DNA of 21,840 nucleotides from Phallusia fumigata (GCA_008931825.1 QXVZ01024937.1:1-21840); one strand, 5' to 3'. Shown: positions 1 to 12,645, numbered from the stretch's first letter. Notes: generated by a model not told the origin, from the sequence alone. Program-made: numbers and translations.

Positions 1-196
1 TCAACATCTAGGTAAATTAAAAACGTTACAGAATCTGGATGTATATTTAAAAACCAAAAGTTGTAGAGTACGCAACTGTACGTCTTACCGTTTTAAATGT
101 AACGCCTGCGATTCCAAAATCCTTTGTCAGATAGCTTAGAGTTTGTTAACAGATAAAGCAAATGCGAAGCATGTGACTGTTAAAGTTTACTTAACC
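1..196 (+). other. 5' flank / possible upstream intron of the two-pass membrane protein gene
   Basis: No coding sequence is supported here. The reading frame of the downstream gene is closed by a TAG at 137-139. Two acceptor-like sites (…TTTGTCAG ending at 130 and …GTTAACAG ending at 152) leave open that 197 lies inside an exon whose 5' part is outside the window. No TATA box or other promoter element was recognised. Confidence 0.3.
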
Positions 197-2772
197 ATGA
201 AATTTTGCGTGAACGACACTACCAAAGTGGAGGAAGAGAAGCATGCAAACGCCGAGGAGTCTAAAAAGCTTCCAGATAAATCCACAAGCAGTCGTTCCAA
301 ATCAACTTCTGACGTCGAATCTAATTGTACTGAGGATGCCGAACAGAGGTTCGGTGTACGAAGCTATCTGCATCATTTCTATGAGGATTGCGCCGGGGTG
401 GCGCTTTGCCGAAAAGAGTTGATAGTACCGGACGAAATTGAAAAGAAACAGAAGTAAGGATTGGTGCTTTAATATTTGCGTAAACACAAAACGTTTAAAG
501 ATGAGCTTACTACTTGCAAACAGCTGGTACAAAAACACGTTTTTAGTCAAGAGTGTACGTCGTTCGACTTGTTTGTGACGTAATCGTGCGAAAACAGCTG
601 GCATCTGCCTCAAAAATAATCCGCCATTGCATAAGCGGGGACCATTGATGTTTGTTGCGCAAAGTAAAGTTGCTAAAATAATATAACACAGTCTATCGCT
701 GACGTTGCTGTTAGGGCCGGATTTTCGCCTGCACTTTTATTCCGAACTTCAGCGGACAAACGGTTCATTACTAATTAAGTGTAAAAACATCATTTACAGT
801 GAAGGTGACGGGATTGTAAGTGGAAAATGAGTATGGCCCGCGATAAGACCTTGGTGATCTTGTTTTCGACCGTGATGTTGATTTTGGGTTAAATTCGGAC
901 AAAAGCCCTCAAAACAAAGAAACAACAAAACTAGCAACGTCTGTCTGGAATCAAAACTTGAAAAAACGGCTATTTAATGCTAATCATTTTTTTTTGTTTT
1001 TAGGCGAAAGCGACTGGCCCTTTGTGTCACGTGCGTAGCTGGCTTGCTATTGGCTATCAGTGGTCTCGTGATTTTGCTGTGCAGTTTTGCAGGAACGATA
1101 GAGGTATGATTCTAACCAATTTTAAAACCTTAACTTGGTACAGACGGGTTTATGGGAAGCATTGTTAAATAAAGTCGTGCATGTAATCTCATGTTAGACA
1201 CAATAAAAAGACACCATTAAGGCACATGAAATTAACAAAAAATAGGTTAAATCATATTTTAGTATTTTGCCTAATAAGCATATCGATGAAAGACGACCCA
1301 AAATTTTTACTCGATAAGAACCATAAAATATTTGTTAAAATTTTCGGGCGGCTTTACGCCACTGGTGGTTCAATACAGTTTAGAAAATTATTTGGTGTGT
1401 ACAATAGCGATGGTCAACATTGCATAATCGTATGTCGACGTTGCATAATGGGTCGGACTTTACGTTAATGTTAAAAAATCTCTTAGTCTTAAAAAACGTA
1501 TTTTTGTAATGTTATTTTCTATGCTTGATGTGTTATAAAGCGGCCTGTTAGCCAACTGTTTTATGATGCTAATTTACACAATATAACAACTGAATAAATA
1601 GTATTGGTGCAACACTCTTAATACATTAGCAATGTGGTTGTAGTTTTACTGGGAAAATAGCCCGCATAAAACAGCATCAAACATTCTGTTTGGTTTCTTT
1701 GAAAACAGAATTCAGCCCATAGGGTCCAACTGAGCGCTTCTTTTAACAGGAGGATGATGAGTTTGGGAAAGTACCGCAATGGGAAAATTACGTCATGATG
1801 ATTTGCGGGGCTTCAGTGTTTTGTGTTGGCGGAATCGTTGTAGCGATTTGCGTGGTTCTGATCGGAATTGGGATTATAGAGATCAAGCAGGAATTGCTAG
1901 AGAGGAACGAATTTCAGGTATGACATACCTAATTTATATTTTTTACCTTTATTGGGACGTTTTTTGGTGAAGTTCGCCGTTGATACCCATTAAATTTCAG
2001 TGGTTCATTTTCTGTTTTTATACAAGTGGAATTTATTCTTCTTTGCTTAATGTATACTCAGTTTTTGTACAAATGCTTTCTCACTACATTTAAAAATGCT
2101 AAAAAAACGTCAAAAAAGTACCATGAGTGGCATTACGGTACGCAGCAAAAATTATCTTAAAGGTGCGGAACGGCCTTCACATCGAGTTGCGTGATATGCG
2201 CAACACAATACGCACTGTACCGTTTCCCATTCTTGACAATAGATGGCAGTACGGTACGCAAAATCATTGGCAAAAAAGTACAGTACCGTACCGACATCTT
2301 CGAAAAGCAGAAGAAAGCGCAGCCGTTACTGGTCATCAAAGCATTCTTTGTTCTGTTACGAAATGTTATTGAGTAGGCGAAAGCAATCGATGGATGCGGG
2401 TGTTCAAAGAAAACCATTTCCCAGCAACGCCTTCGCAGTACAACTCATCGATTCTTTCAGGATATTTTAGAACTGGTTTCCAAAAGTGTTTACAAGGCCT
2501 ACTTGAAGCTGGTTTTCCTAACTACCTTTGCGCAGTCAACCGGCGCATTTTATATTTTCAGGCCTTTTTGAAGCTATGTCCAATTCAATGTTTTCTTTTT
2601 CGAACTGCAGGAACGATTATGGCGGGGCCTGTCAATCAAACAGACGTCACAATCCGATTCGCCACGTCGCTATGACGTCACAGCGGTGCAACCCCTGCTA
2701 CACGAAGAACCTCATGACGTCACGCAACATGTCACACATCCGGGCCAGTCGACCACTGTTTCATCACAATGA
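197..2772 (+). CDS. Unrecognised two-pass membrane protein, 228 aa, four exons
   Basis: Exons are 197-453, 1004-1103, 1750-1917 and 2611-2772 (TGA). Donors are GTAAGG, GTATGA and GTATGA; acceptors are TTTTTAG, TTTTAACAG and CGAACTGCAG. Phases join cleanly (AA|G, then phase 0, phase 0). The start is the first in-frame ATG, with A at -3. Residues 1-85 form a charged, Ser/Lys/Glu-rich hydrophilic N-terminus. A basic KKQKRKR stretch then leads into TM1 (about 90-112, LALCVTCVAGLLLAISG…). A short acidic loop with EEDDEFG follows, then TM2 (about 136-163, VMMICGASVFCVGG…) and a polar tail of about 60 residues rich in Ser/Thr/His. Both tails are probably cytosolic because of the basic flank before TM1. 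I see no known family motif. The architecture resembles small two-TM TMEM proteins, but no assignment is made. A further 5' exon cannot be excluded. Confidence 0.78.
2249..2291. repeat. Short inverted repeat in intron 3 of the membrane-protein gene
   Basis: GTACGGTAC (2249-2257) and GTACCGTAC (2283-2291) are perfect reverse complements separated by 25 bases. A related TACGGTACGC motif also occurs near 2134. This may be a remnant of a small palindromic transposon. The rest of the 693-base intron shows no exon. Confidence 0.4.
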
Positions 2773-2845
2773 CCTTTACCCACATTTTTTCGTTGTTACG
2801 TCACTAATACACGATTTCTCTTGCATCACCAAACACATGACGTCA
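2643..2845. promoter_or_regulatory. Cluster of TGACGTCA (CRE/ATF-type) palindromes
   Basis: The 8-base palindrome TGACGTCA occurs at 2673-2680, 2715-2722 and 2838-2845, and AGACGTCA at 2642-2649. Two copies lie inside the last coding exon and one is 3' of the stop. The octamer is the consensus cAMP-response/ATF-CREB site. Here the location is exonic or in the 3'UTR, and in the exon it encodes repeated Asp-Val-Thr. A regulatory role is only a possibility. Confidence 0.35.
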
Positions 2846-3590
2846 TAAAAAACATTATCAGCAGATATGTGAAAAAGGTCATGATATAAAAACTGCGGTT
2901 TTTGCTAAAGGTTAACTGTACCCACTAGAGGCGCCATGTGACACTCAAAGATGCATGTTTTTATCAGGCAGGCATTTTGGGAGATAAATGGTGTAGTTGC
3001 CAAGATTGCCAAGTGGTTAATGGGACTGCCACGTGTTCGCCAGATTGTAGTTTCTTTTCCTGAGTTTCCCAAGTTGTAGGTTTGAGATTTTCTCAGACCC
3101 CGATGAATACGAGGAGTTGGGAGTCGAAATTCCAGGAGTAGTCTGCCTTTGTTTACAATTTCAAAATGTGGGAGGGGGTATGGCCCCTTTCTCCCCCTCT
3201 GCTGGAAACTGTGTTTCTCATTTATTTTCTCCTAAAAGTCCAATTAAATCTTATGTAGAGGATTTTTCATAATTTCTCACATGTTGCTACGTGGCAATGC
3301 TTTCAGGATATTTTTTATTAAATTTTTCACTACTTTGTCACATTTTTCAATACCTTTAAATAACCTGGAATGATGACCTGAAGCACTTGAGACTCCCAAC
3401 AAGACTGAGTCACAGTCAGCATCCTAGTAGTACAAGAGTCGGGAGTTGGAGCAGACATCCTAGTAATACTAGGAGTTGGAACTTATACCTCTGACTTAGA
3501 GTTCTGCCTTGGCTCAGCCTTAATATCTATTAAAGTACCTTGATCTTTGACAGTGAGACACGCAACACCAGGCAGTTTGTGGTGGAGTTA
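2773..3590. other. Intergenic region between two convergent genes
   Basis: This lies between the stop of the membrane-protein gene and the 3' end of RPS7. No ORF or exon-like block is visible. It holds a 10-base inverted pair, GTTGGGAGTC (3116-3125) and GACTCCCAAC (3391-3400), plus a short tandem repeat, which suggests a decayed mobile element. No clear AATAAA was found just after 2772, so the 3'UTR end of the upstream gene is not located. Confidence 0.4.
3420..3485. repeat. Two-copy imperfect tandem repeat, period 36
   Basis: CATCCTAGTA recurs at 3420 and 3456. Each copy continues into a GGAGTTGGA block. The copies differ by substitutions and a short deletion, so the repeat is not recent. 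Confidence 0.55.
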
Positions 3591-3596
3591 TTTATT
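3591..3596 (-). terminator. Poly(A) signal of RPS7
   Basis: AATAAA on the minus strand begins four bases after the RPS7 stop codon, implying a very short 3'UTR. No other canonical signal is seen nearby downstream. Confidence 0.55.
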
Positions 3597-3599
3597 CAT

Positions 3600-6046
3600 T
3601 TAAATTCCGCCAGGAAACTCAAAGACGATGTCTTTACCTGTCAATTTTTTGTAGACAGCAGTGTAGGTGTCCGTCTGTAACCATAAAAACAAGAGGTCCA
3701 TATGTGATAGTGTTGGCTCAAGCCAGCACTAATATCAAAAATAAAATGACAAATGATATTTTTACTAATCACTTACCTGCTATGTTAGTAAAAATATGTT
3801 AAATTTGATTTGTAATCATGAGCAACATACTGCGAGGGGAAAAGTAAAACGAACTTTGCAAAATACAATTACTACATACTATGTAACCAAAGTTGACAAT
3901 TAAAAAAACTGATATATTTTAAGAGCAGGTGCTGGCTGAAGGTATTTAATGTTTAAAACTATGGTTCCAAAAATTATATTTAAAGTCCAAAAGTACTCAA
4001 ATTACAAAAATTAAACCAAAAATAAAAAAACACATTAAACGCAGTTTGAAATTCAAGAATATAGGATTTTCAAATTTAATGTTGGCCTTTCTGACCTTGT
4101 GTTCAACATTGTTTTGCTGAGCTTTGTCAAGATGAATCTTGATGATACGAGAGCAGTCTAGCTTGACGCGTGTTCGTTTGCCAACGATCTCGGCAGGGAA
4201 TACAAGATCTTCCAAGATGTTGTCATGCACCGTGGTCAGGGTACGACTGCAAGTGAAAAATCAAAACTTTATTTAAAATTGTGTTTTCTGTCATTAAAAG
4301 GCAAAATATATTATTCTAAAAATCCTATTTAAGCATTTTTACAGTAAATGGACCACTCCACCTGAATTTGTGCAAAAGTTTGTAAAAAGTTCTATAATCG
4401 TTTTAGAATAGTCCTCAAACCGAAATTTTGGGATGTTCCCCGGTATTTTTGCTGTGCTGATGAGACAGTGGGCAAACATGTTTTCAGGGTTATGTAAGAA
4501 AAAAAGTTAAGAAACACTGAAACGGATGATCAAATATGTACAGATTAGCAATAACTAGATAGTTTTTAAAATTGTTAAAAAATTTTGGGGCAAACAACAT
4601 CATTTTAAAGACTGTTTTCTTAAAAATAAAGACGAACTTAGCATTTGATACAATTTAGCTCTTGTTTCTATGTTAAGAGTCTTAACCTTCTTGGTCGCTT
4701 TTGCTTGTTCTTGATCCTCGTCTTTCTTGTTGGCTTTGGAAGAATTCTCCGCTGTAAAAAACAACAACATAAAATGTCTTTTAATGCAGAGAAACAGCTA
4801 AAAAAGTACTAAATGACTTTTGAGTAGTCAGCATCTTACAGTTACGCATTTCAATGGCAAGTATGTGTTAAAGCCAAATAACTTTCACTGCTACAATGCA
4901 AAACTCGTGTTTTTTTTCTGCAAGAATTATCACACTTTTGTTTGAAAAAAATCAGCAAATTGTTGACTTTTTAAGCTATGATTAATCAAACAGCAAGCCC
5001 AAGGTCTGCAACACGCAAAAGGTTCATAATGCCTTGTCAACATCCATTGTATAGTATTGCTACTTTTTGAGCAAAAAAAGTTACGCGCAATAACTTTGAA
5101 TTTCAGATTGATGCATGCGTCACCATGCCAAAAGTTGCCACTGGTATCAGTAAAAAGCACAAAAGTGTTGTAATGAACCAATAACCCTTTAAACAGTCAC
5201 TTCACCAAAAATTATTTCCAAAATGGTCTGGCTGCAGTGATGAGTACTGAACCATATAAAGCCCAGGGTATAAAAAGTGAATCCAAAAGCTTTATACTGT
5301 ATGTTAAACTTGCTTTACAAAATGGACATTTTATCAGTAATGTCAATTTTGGTACCTGGGCAATGAAAACAATATGCTTTCCACTGAATTTCTTCTCTAG
5401 CTCACGAACAAGGCGGACTTGAATTTTTTGGAATTGTCGGAGTTGAGGTACAGGAACAAAGATGATGACAGCTTTGCGACCAGAACCAACATCAACTTCC
5501 TGTGAGCAAAGTCAAGGTTTTTTATATAGACCATAACTTGGAATAGGCATGTAAAAATATTTGAAGTTGCTAATATTACAATACTTAGTGCTTGACCTAA
5601 TCGTAAAAGCAACTATTATGTTACATAGTCATTATTATTAATTTATATTTAGATGTAAGCTTTGAATAGATCTTATTATTTTAAATCATTTTGTGAACTA
5701 ATTGTTTATTAAATATTGTTTAACAGGAAATGTTTATTCTGCTAAAAAATACAAAATAATTGTAATTGTTTGTTGAGGTGTGAAAGACAGATATCAATCA
5801 GTCTTGCATTAAGAACTCGGCTAACAAGGAGCGGTTTGATTAACTAAAACACATTCAAGTCAATGAAGTACAAGGGTATGTAACTCAAAGTTTACAAACC
5901 TTTGCAGCAGTGATGTAAAGTTCTCGCAAATGCGTCTTCAAGTCACTGTTATTCTCCAACTCAAGAATGGCCTGAGATATCGAAGTCTCGAACTCATCTG
6001 GTCGCTCATTGTTCGTTTTGATGATCTTTGCCCCCACACTGAACAT
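3600..6046 (-). CDS. RPS7: 40S ribosomal protein S7 (eS7), 193 aa, five coding exons
   Basis: Coding exons, in transcription order, are 6046-5900, 5499-5356, 4751-4687, 4246-4096 and 3674-3600 (TAA). Junctions are phase 0, 0, 2 and 0. The protein starts [20 protein letters not shown] and contains the eS7 signature stretches [63 protein letters not shown] and [13 protein letters not shown]. The length matches the roughly 194 residues known for animal eS7. The protein is a 40S subunit component needed for 18S rRNA maturation. The ATG exon begins with seven untranslated bases after an acceptor (ATTTCAG at 6060-6054), so the 5'UTR is split. The donor after residue 169 is a less usual GTCAGA. Splicing there gives [12 protein letters not shown], where the human protein has one Val and Glu at the first two of those positions. 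Confidence 0.96.
3709..3797 (-). ncRNA. Two hairpins in the last RPS7 intron, possible intronic small RNA
   Basis: Arms 3756-3768 and 3785-3797 are a perfect 13-base inverted repeat (ATATTTTTACTAA and its complement) with a 16-base loop. Arms 3709-3718 and 3721-3730 (AGTGTTGGCT and AGCCAGCACT) pair over ten positions with one G-U type mismatch. On the gene's strand the second hairpin is followed within a few bases by ACA. Introns of ribosomal protein genes, RPS7 among them in some vertebrates, often carry snoRNAs. No complete H box or pseudouridylation pocket was established, so a palindromic repeat is an equal alternative. Confidence 0.3.
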
Positions 6047-6374
6047 CTTGAAGCTGAAATAAAAAAACTAAGTTAAACTACACTCAAATGGCTGACATAA
6101 GCAGAAAAACTGTATTCTGTCTACAAAAAATTCTGATTGCCATAAGTTTTTCATATCTAACAAACCCTACAATGAGCACTGCTTGGCTTCGATTTCAGCA
6201 AATACAGGATGCGTTTGTTTCGGGTTTTTGTCCTATCTGCATAGCTTTGGCACAAAGTTTAAACAAAAATAAAGGACCTAGCTATACCAAACAATAAGAA
6301 CACTTCGAATTGGCATTTGCCGGTCTATTTGGAAAGATTTTTAACGATAAAGATACTGGTATTTTAATGCCCAC

Positions 6375-6404
6375 CTTTTGCCGACACGGCGACTGTAAAA
6401 GAGG
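6375..6404 (-). promoter_or_regulatory. RPS7: RPS7 5'UTR exon with TOP-like transcription start
   Basis: On the minus strand the sequence CCTCTTTTACAGTCGCC starts near 6404 and runs to a donor (AAAAG|GTGGGC) after 6375. A cytosine followed by a pyrimidine run at the mRNA start is the 5'TOP element typical of ribosomal protein genes, which links translation to growth signalling. A 321-base UTR intron would join it to the acceptor before the ATG exon. No TATA box is seen upstream. The exact start base is inferred. Confidence 0.65.
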
Positions 6405-6877
6405 ACCGAATTTGATTTCTATGTAACTGGTGTGTTTTGCGAAACATAGACATCATAATCCTAGGTATCTTTGGCGCCGTTTTCCTCATTCGTTTGTTTA
6501 TCTACGCAGAATCATCTATTTGTCTGTTTTACAAATTGCAAAGTTGTCAATCCTTTCCTCCTTTCCTGTTTTGTTAGTACCAAACTAATTTCGCTAATTG
6601 CGACAGGTCCGTTTACAAGCTATAAAACAGTTCGCATTTTACAAGGACTTTACTTGAATCTATTGTATAAGTCTATTGCATAGACCGATACGATAAGTTT
6701 GCTACACAACTCCGATTAAAACTCCCGTCTCAAGCTGCTGTTGACTGTCATTTTGTTGCAAACTAAACCTGATTACAAACCAGCCAGGATTATATTTTTT
6801 GTAAAACAACCAAAACAAAAATCAGTTTGTAAACATTCTTAAAGATACAGACTGTGATGTGTGTTTTGGAGTACATA
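6405..6877. other. Intergenic: RPS7 upstream region and gene A 3' flank
   Basis: No exon-like sequence is visible on either strand. Since both genes run on the minus strand, this must hold the RPS7 promoter. It is pyrimidine-rich on the plus strand near 6480-6570 and lacks a TATA box. Confidence 0.35.
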
Positions 6878-6883
6878 TTTATT
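6878..6883 (-). terminator. Poly(A) signal of gene A
   Basis: AATAAA on the minus strand lies 33 bases after the gene A stop codon. Confidence 0.65.
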
Positions 6884-6915
6884 AAAAGCAGTGGTTGGAT
6901 CCTTTGGTTGAAGGT

Positions 6916-9368
<2,453 letters not shown>

Positions 9369-9599
9369 TCTTACAGAGATGTTTGGTTGTTTAAACACTT
9401 AAACTTTTGATATTTTACAGATTGGGCTTTTTGAAATCTTAAAACCGGAAAAAAAATTATAAAACAAAATTGTAGAACCATCTTTTAATTTCTGCTTTTT
9501 ACATACATGCACCACACTGTAGACTAGATCTAGCTTTCAATGTTTTGGATAAGGTTTTAAACTTTGGGATCAATTTCCCACAACTCATTTGTTTTGAAT

Positions 9600-10150
9600 A
9601 TGTTTTATCAGTACGACCTGACTACTGTAAGCTACAAAATAACGTTTGTGGGCACTGGGCCGTCAAGCCTAACTGTGGAAACGGAGAACGCAGCATGAAA
9701 CTTTAGTTTGTATTTTTGTTTGGCGTTGCGGTGTAAGTTATCATACCTATTGCCTTTGAATGTGGCAGTCCTGCGCTCTTACGCTACAAAAACGTATGTG
9801 GGCATCAATACGCGGGTACACAAAACAATATTTTAGAAATCATCAATTTTGTTTTTTTACGTACAAGCACCCTACAGCAGTTTACCCAAGCTTTCTAGAT
9901 TGTGGCCTTTTCAGCCATGCCTGACAAAGCAGAGTGACAATTCGCATCACGAACCTTTTGTTTAGTGTCCCAGAGTACGTTACCTTTAAATGTGGCAGTC
10001 CTTCGCTGATACAAAGCGTCTGTGGGTATTCAAGCCAATGGGACGATATTGAACTAAACCCCGACGCCTTTTCGGTTTGTCCTGGCTAACAACAGGTGAT
10101 AAACGATACTCGAGTGCCTGGTTGCTCACTATACGACGGTTTTGCACACG
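9600..10150. repeat. Diverged repeat block upstream of gene A
   Basis: It contains two copies of a motif beginning TGCCTTTGAATGTGGCAGTCC (9751 and, altered, 9981). The second is followed by blocks such as GAACTAAACCCCGACGCC, GTCCTGGCTAACAACAGGTG and GCCTGGTTGCTCAC. The same series recurs at 11985-12340, and shorter, more altered copies start near 10943 and 11531. The family is not recognised. It has no poly-A tail or clear terminal inverted repeat. Confidence 0.6.
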
Positions 10151-10790
10151 TCGGTTAATAAGTTTGTAATGGGACCGAATTTTTAAATGACTTATACACA
10201 GAATGGAACAACGAAATACCCAAACTTTTTTGACTCTACCTTTGGCTAAAATGGCGGCCGTATAAGAGTTCCGCTTGTCACTTTGTGTGACGTCATGCAT
10301 GCTTTACAGCACATAGATATCATATTCAAACTTCGCTTTTACGGTCAATTTTTATTTGCAATAATTAAGCGGGAAATTAAACTGTAACCTTTATCAAAAA
10401 TGCGTTTTTAGTAGACGTTCTGTTTCACATATGAAGTTGAAATAGGAAACATGGAGTTTGGTTTGATTGAAACATACTAAAATCAGATAAACTTTTAATC
10501 TGACTAAGAGTTGAGGGACTAGGGTTGTCAACAATATGCTTCTAACAAACAAATTCAAACAAATGCGTCGCCACGAAAATCCGTTTAATCATGCTTAAAA
10601 AACCTTTTGTAAACTTTTAAAAGGAGTTATCCCAATTATGATGATTAGAAAATCCCGCCTTTTGTGTAAACCAGTTTTAGTGAGATGTTTAGAACTAAAG
10701 TTGTCCAATCACGCAAAAAACTCTAAAATCTGTGGAGCCTAATTCAAAAATGATGCCAAAGTAAAACTTTTTAACTTTTCGTTACCTTAA
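10151..10790. other. Non-coding stretch without recognisable features
   Basis: Neither strand shows an exon like those of the cathepsin cluster or any other coding signal. One TGACGTCA octamer is present at about 10288-10295. Otherwise the stretch is AT-rich sequence. Confidence 0.3.
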
Positions 10791-10794
10791 ATTT

Positions 10795-10980
10795 CACACT
10801 TTTCCTAAGCAAGCTTAATTTAAAATATATTCAAATTTTACAGACCAAACAAGAATATATTTTCCTTTGAGTTTTCTTCTCACTTACTCTAACTGTATAA
10901 TAAACGCTGTAGCTGTTGCAATGTACTGCCGTCGCCCCCTAGTGCCTTTGAACGTGCTGTACCGTCGGTCCAATCTTTCT
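10795..10980. repeat. Direct repeat, copy 1 (pair with 11365-11560)
   Basis: It shares a series of blocks in the same order with 11365-11560: TTTCCTAAG(C/T)AAGCTT, TTCTTCTCACTTAC, GCTGTAGCTGTT, and TGCCTTTGAACGTGCTGTACCGTCGGTCC. The two copies flank the extra first exon at 11238-11301. This fits local duplication of a promoter-proximal segment or a composite insertion. Confidence 0.65.
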
Positions 10981-11022
10981 GTGGACTACTGGGGGTCTAT
11001 GGACCCTGGTCGGAAACCACTG
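10970..11022. mobile_element. Fragment of a hAT-like element end
   Basis: Read on the minus strand from 11022, the sequence begins CAGTGGTTTCCGACCAGGG, the typical CAGTGGTT(C/T)CC terminus of hAT-family MITEs. The opposite terminus was not found, so it is probably truncated. Confidence 0.4.
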
Positions 11023-11237
11023 AATTAGAAGCTGTTGTCAGATATCATTATCATTGGACGGCGAACTCACTGCCTTGACACATCAAGTTCTGTGCACTGA
11101 AGGGATTTGCAGGCATGTGTAGCTTAATTTAAAAATGATGGTGCAATTTTATTTCCTAAATCAAGTTAAAATAAAGGGTATATGTACATGTATTTTGAGC
11201 TGGTTTTGTAAAACAATCAAAGGTTTAGATAACTTAC

Positions 11238-11301
11238 TATATTGTTTAGTCCATTCATCAAAGGTCATGTAATGTGATTGGGTACTTTTTTTGGCCGCCA
11301 T
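11238..11301 (-). CDS. Extra first exon of the cathepsin-like family (intact)
   Basis: On the minus strand it reads an ATG in an ACAATGG context, then MAAKKSTQSHYMTFDEWTKQ-Y plus one base and a GTAAGT donor. This equals exon 1 of gene C (MATTKDEDYMTFEQWTIEY|GTAAGT) in start, motif, length class and phase. No matching exon 2 lies between it and gene A exon 1. Because its phase is 1, it could splice to gene A exon 2 at 9147 (giving …QY-S-KHYDT) as an alternative promoter/first exon. Otherwise it is a remnant of a lost gene copy. Confidence 0.65.
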
Positions 11302-11364
11302 TGTCTAAACCCCCTTTTGGATTTTTGATAGCTTGTACGCTTTTACGTTTTTGTCACCTGAATT

Positions 11365-11560
11365 TTAGACTTTCCTAAGTAAGCTTTAATTTAGAACATC
11401 CAAATTTTACACACTAAAAAACCAAATCTTTCCCTTCGCACTTTCTTCTCACTTACATTAATAAAACTCTAGCTGCATAATAAAAGCTGTAGCTGTTTGT
11501 TGGCGTTGAACCGTATGTCGTCACCCCTAGTGCCTTTGAACGTGCTGTACCGTCGGTCCT
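11365..11560. repeat. Direct repeat, copy 2 (pair with 10795-10980)
   Basis: This is the second copy of the block described at 10795-10980, located just upstream (minus-strand sense) of the extra first exon. It continues into blocks shared with the 9600-10150 repeat, ending near 11750. Confidence 0.65.
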
Positions 11561-11984
11561 GTGCTGCTCATAACAAAGTATGTAGGCATACCAGCCTGGC
11601 CTTTGTCGCAGAAAGACGCAGAACGATTTACGCTCTAAACTAAACTCTACTGCGTTTTCGTTTTGTCTTATTGGACAACAACAAGTGAAATACAGATACT
11701 GTGAGTGTCTGTTGGTTACTCCGTTTAGCAACACAACAGGTTACCAACATTTTACACGTTTCGCCGGCGTTTTTGCTTTTTACAAAAATCTGTCGCAAGA
11801 AATGCGTTGCATAGATCGCTTGGAATCAGAATCGCTATAAAACAATTACACTGATTAAACACCTATTCTGACCAAGTAATAAATTTATCCTCCGTTGGTT
11901 TTGCACATATTTGTGTGTACTGAGACTAACCAACTTGTCATATGACTTACACGAAATACGGAACAACAAAATAATCAACTTATT

Positions 11985-12340
11985 TGTTTTTTTAGTATCA
12001 CCTGACTATTGAAAGCTACAAAATAACATCGCAGGCAGTCATGCCAGACTTTGAAAACAAAGTTACAATTCGCAGCACGAAACTTTGGTCTGAATTTTTG
12101 TTTGGCGTTTATTTTTGTTTCCAGTGTATGAAGCCGTATCTACTGCCTTTTGAATGTGGCAATCCTGCACACAATACGTCTGCGCGTATCCAAGCCTGGC
12201 GCAAAAAGGAACGCTATTGAACTAAACCCCAACGCCTTTTTGGTTTGTCCTGGCTAACAACAGGTGGCCAACAATACGCGGGTATTGTGGATGCCTGGTT
12301 GCTCACCATAGGGCGGGTTACCAACATATAACATGTTTTG
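11985..12340. repeat. Second copy of the upstream repeat block
   Basis: Blocks in the same order as 9600-10150 include ACCTGACTA(C/T)TG, AGCTACAAAATAAC, ATTTTTGTTTGGCGTT, TGCCTTTTGAATGTGGCAATCC, GAACTAAACCCCAACGCC, GTCCTGGCTAACAACAGGTG and CCTGGTTGCTCACCATA. The copies are clearly diverged. Confidence 0.65.
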
Positions 12341-12414
12341 TCGGACGTTTCTTTCTTTTTGCTCAATCTTACTTAAGACACTGTTTTTTTTAGATCGCTT
12401 GAAACCAATCTTAC

Positions 12415-12455
12415 CTTAGTTTTCAATCAATTCTTCAAAAGTCACATAATTTTTC
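12415..12455 (-). pseudogene. Decayed extra first exon of the cathepsin-like family
   Basis: On the minus strand the reading NYVTFEELIEN-stop ends at a good donor (AAG|GTAAGA). It aligns with the gene A exon 1 end (NNYLTFDEWIEEYG|GTAAAG). The Trp is now Leu (TTG), and the last Tyr codon position is TAA. No in-frame ATG is found just upstream. This looks like a third, inactivated copy of the first exon. Confidence 0.5.
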
Positions 12456-12645
12456 TGTTTTATCTTATTTATCTTCAATGTTCTTGTGGAGTTTTTTATA
12501 CCCTGTAACTTTTTTTCTCTTTTAAAGCTTTAAGGCAGATTAAGCTTTTGGAAAATCTCCATTACAAAACCGTAAAAAAAATCCAATTCCTGAACTTTAA
12601 ACAAAACTTATGGAAATTTTGAGTGGTTTTAATTCCGCCATACAG

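Noticed and set aside
302-613. 103-codon minus-strand frame
   Set aside because: It is antisense to exon 1 and runs into the intron. It has no splice or family support.
827-892. Short ATG frame (MSMARDKTLVILFST…) with a hydrophobic stretch
   Set aside because: It lies in intron 1 of the membrane-protein gene, ends after 21 codons, and its phase fits exon 2 only through an unlikely donor. The 453 to 1004 junction fits much better.
2127-2848. Series of overlapping plus-strand frames
   Set aside because: They lie in intron 3 or overlap exon 4 in other frames. Only the frame starting at 2611 continues the TM protein in phase.
4930-5181. Possible U17-like snoRNA in an RPS7 intron
   Set aside because: RPS7 introns carry U17 in some vertebrates, but I found no convincing H and ACA boxes with flanking stems in this intron.
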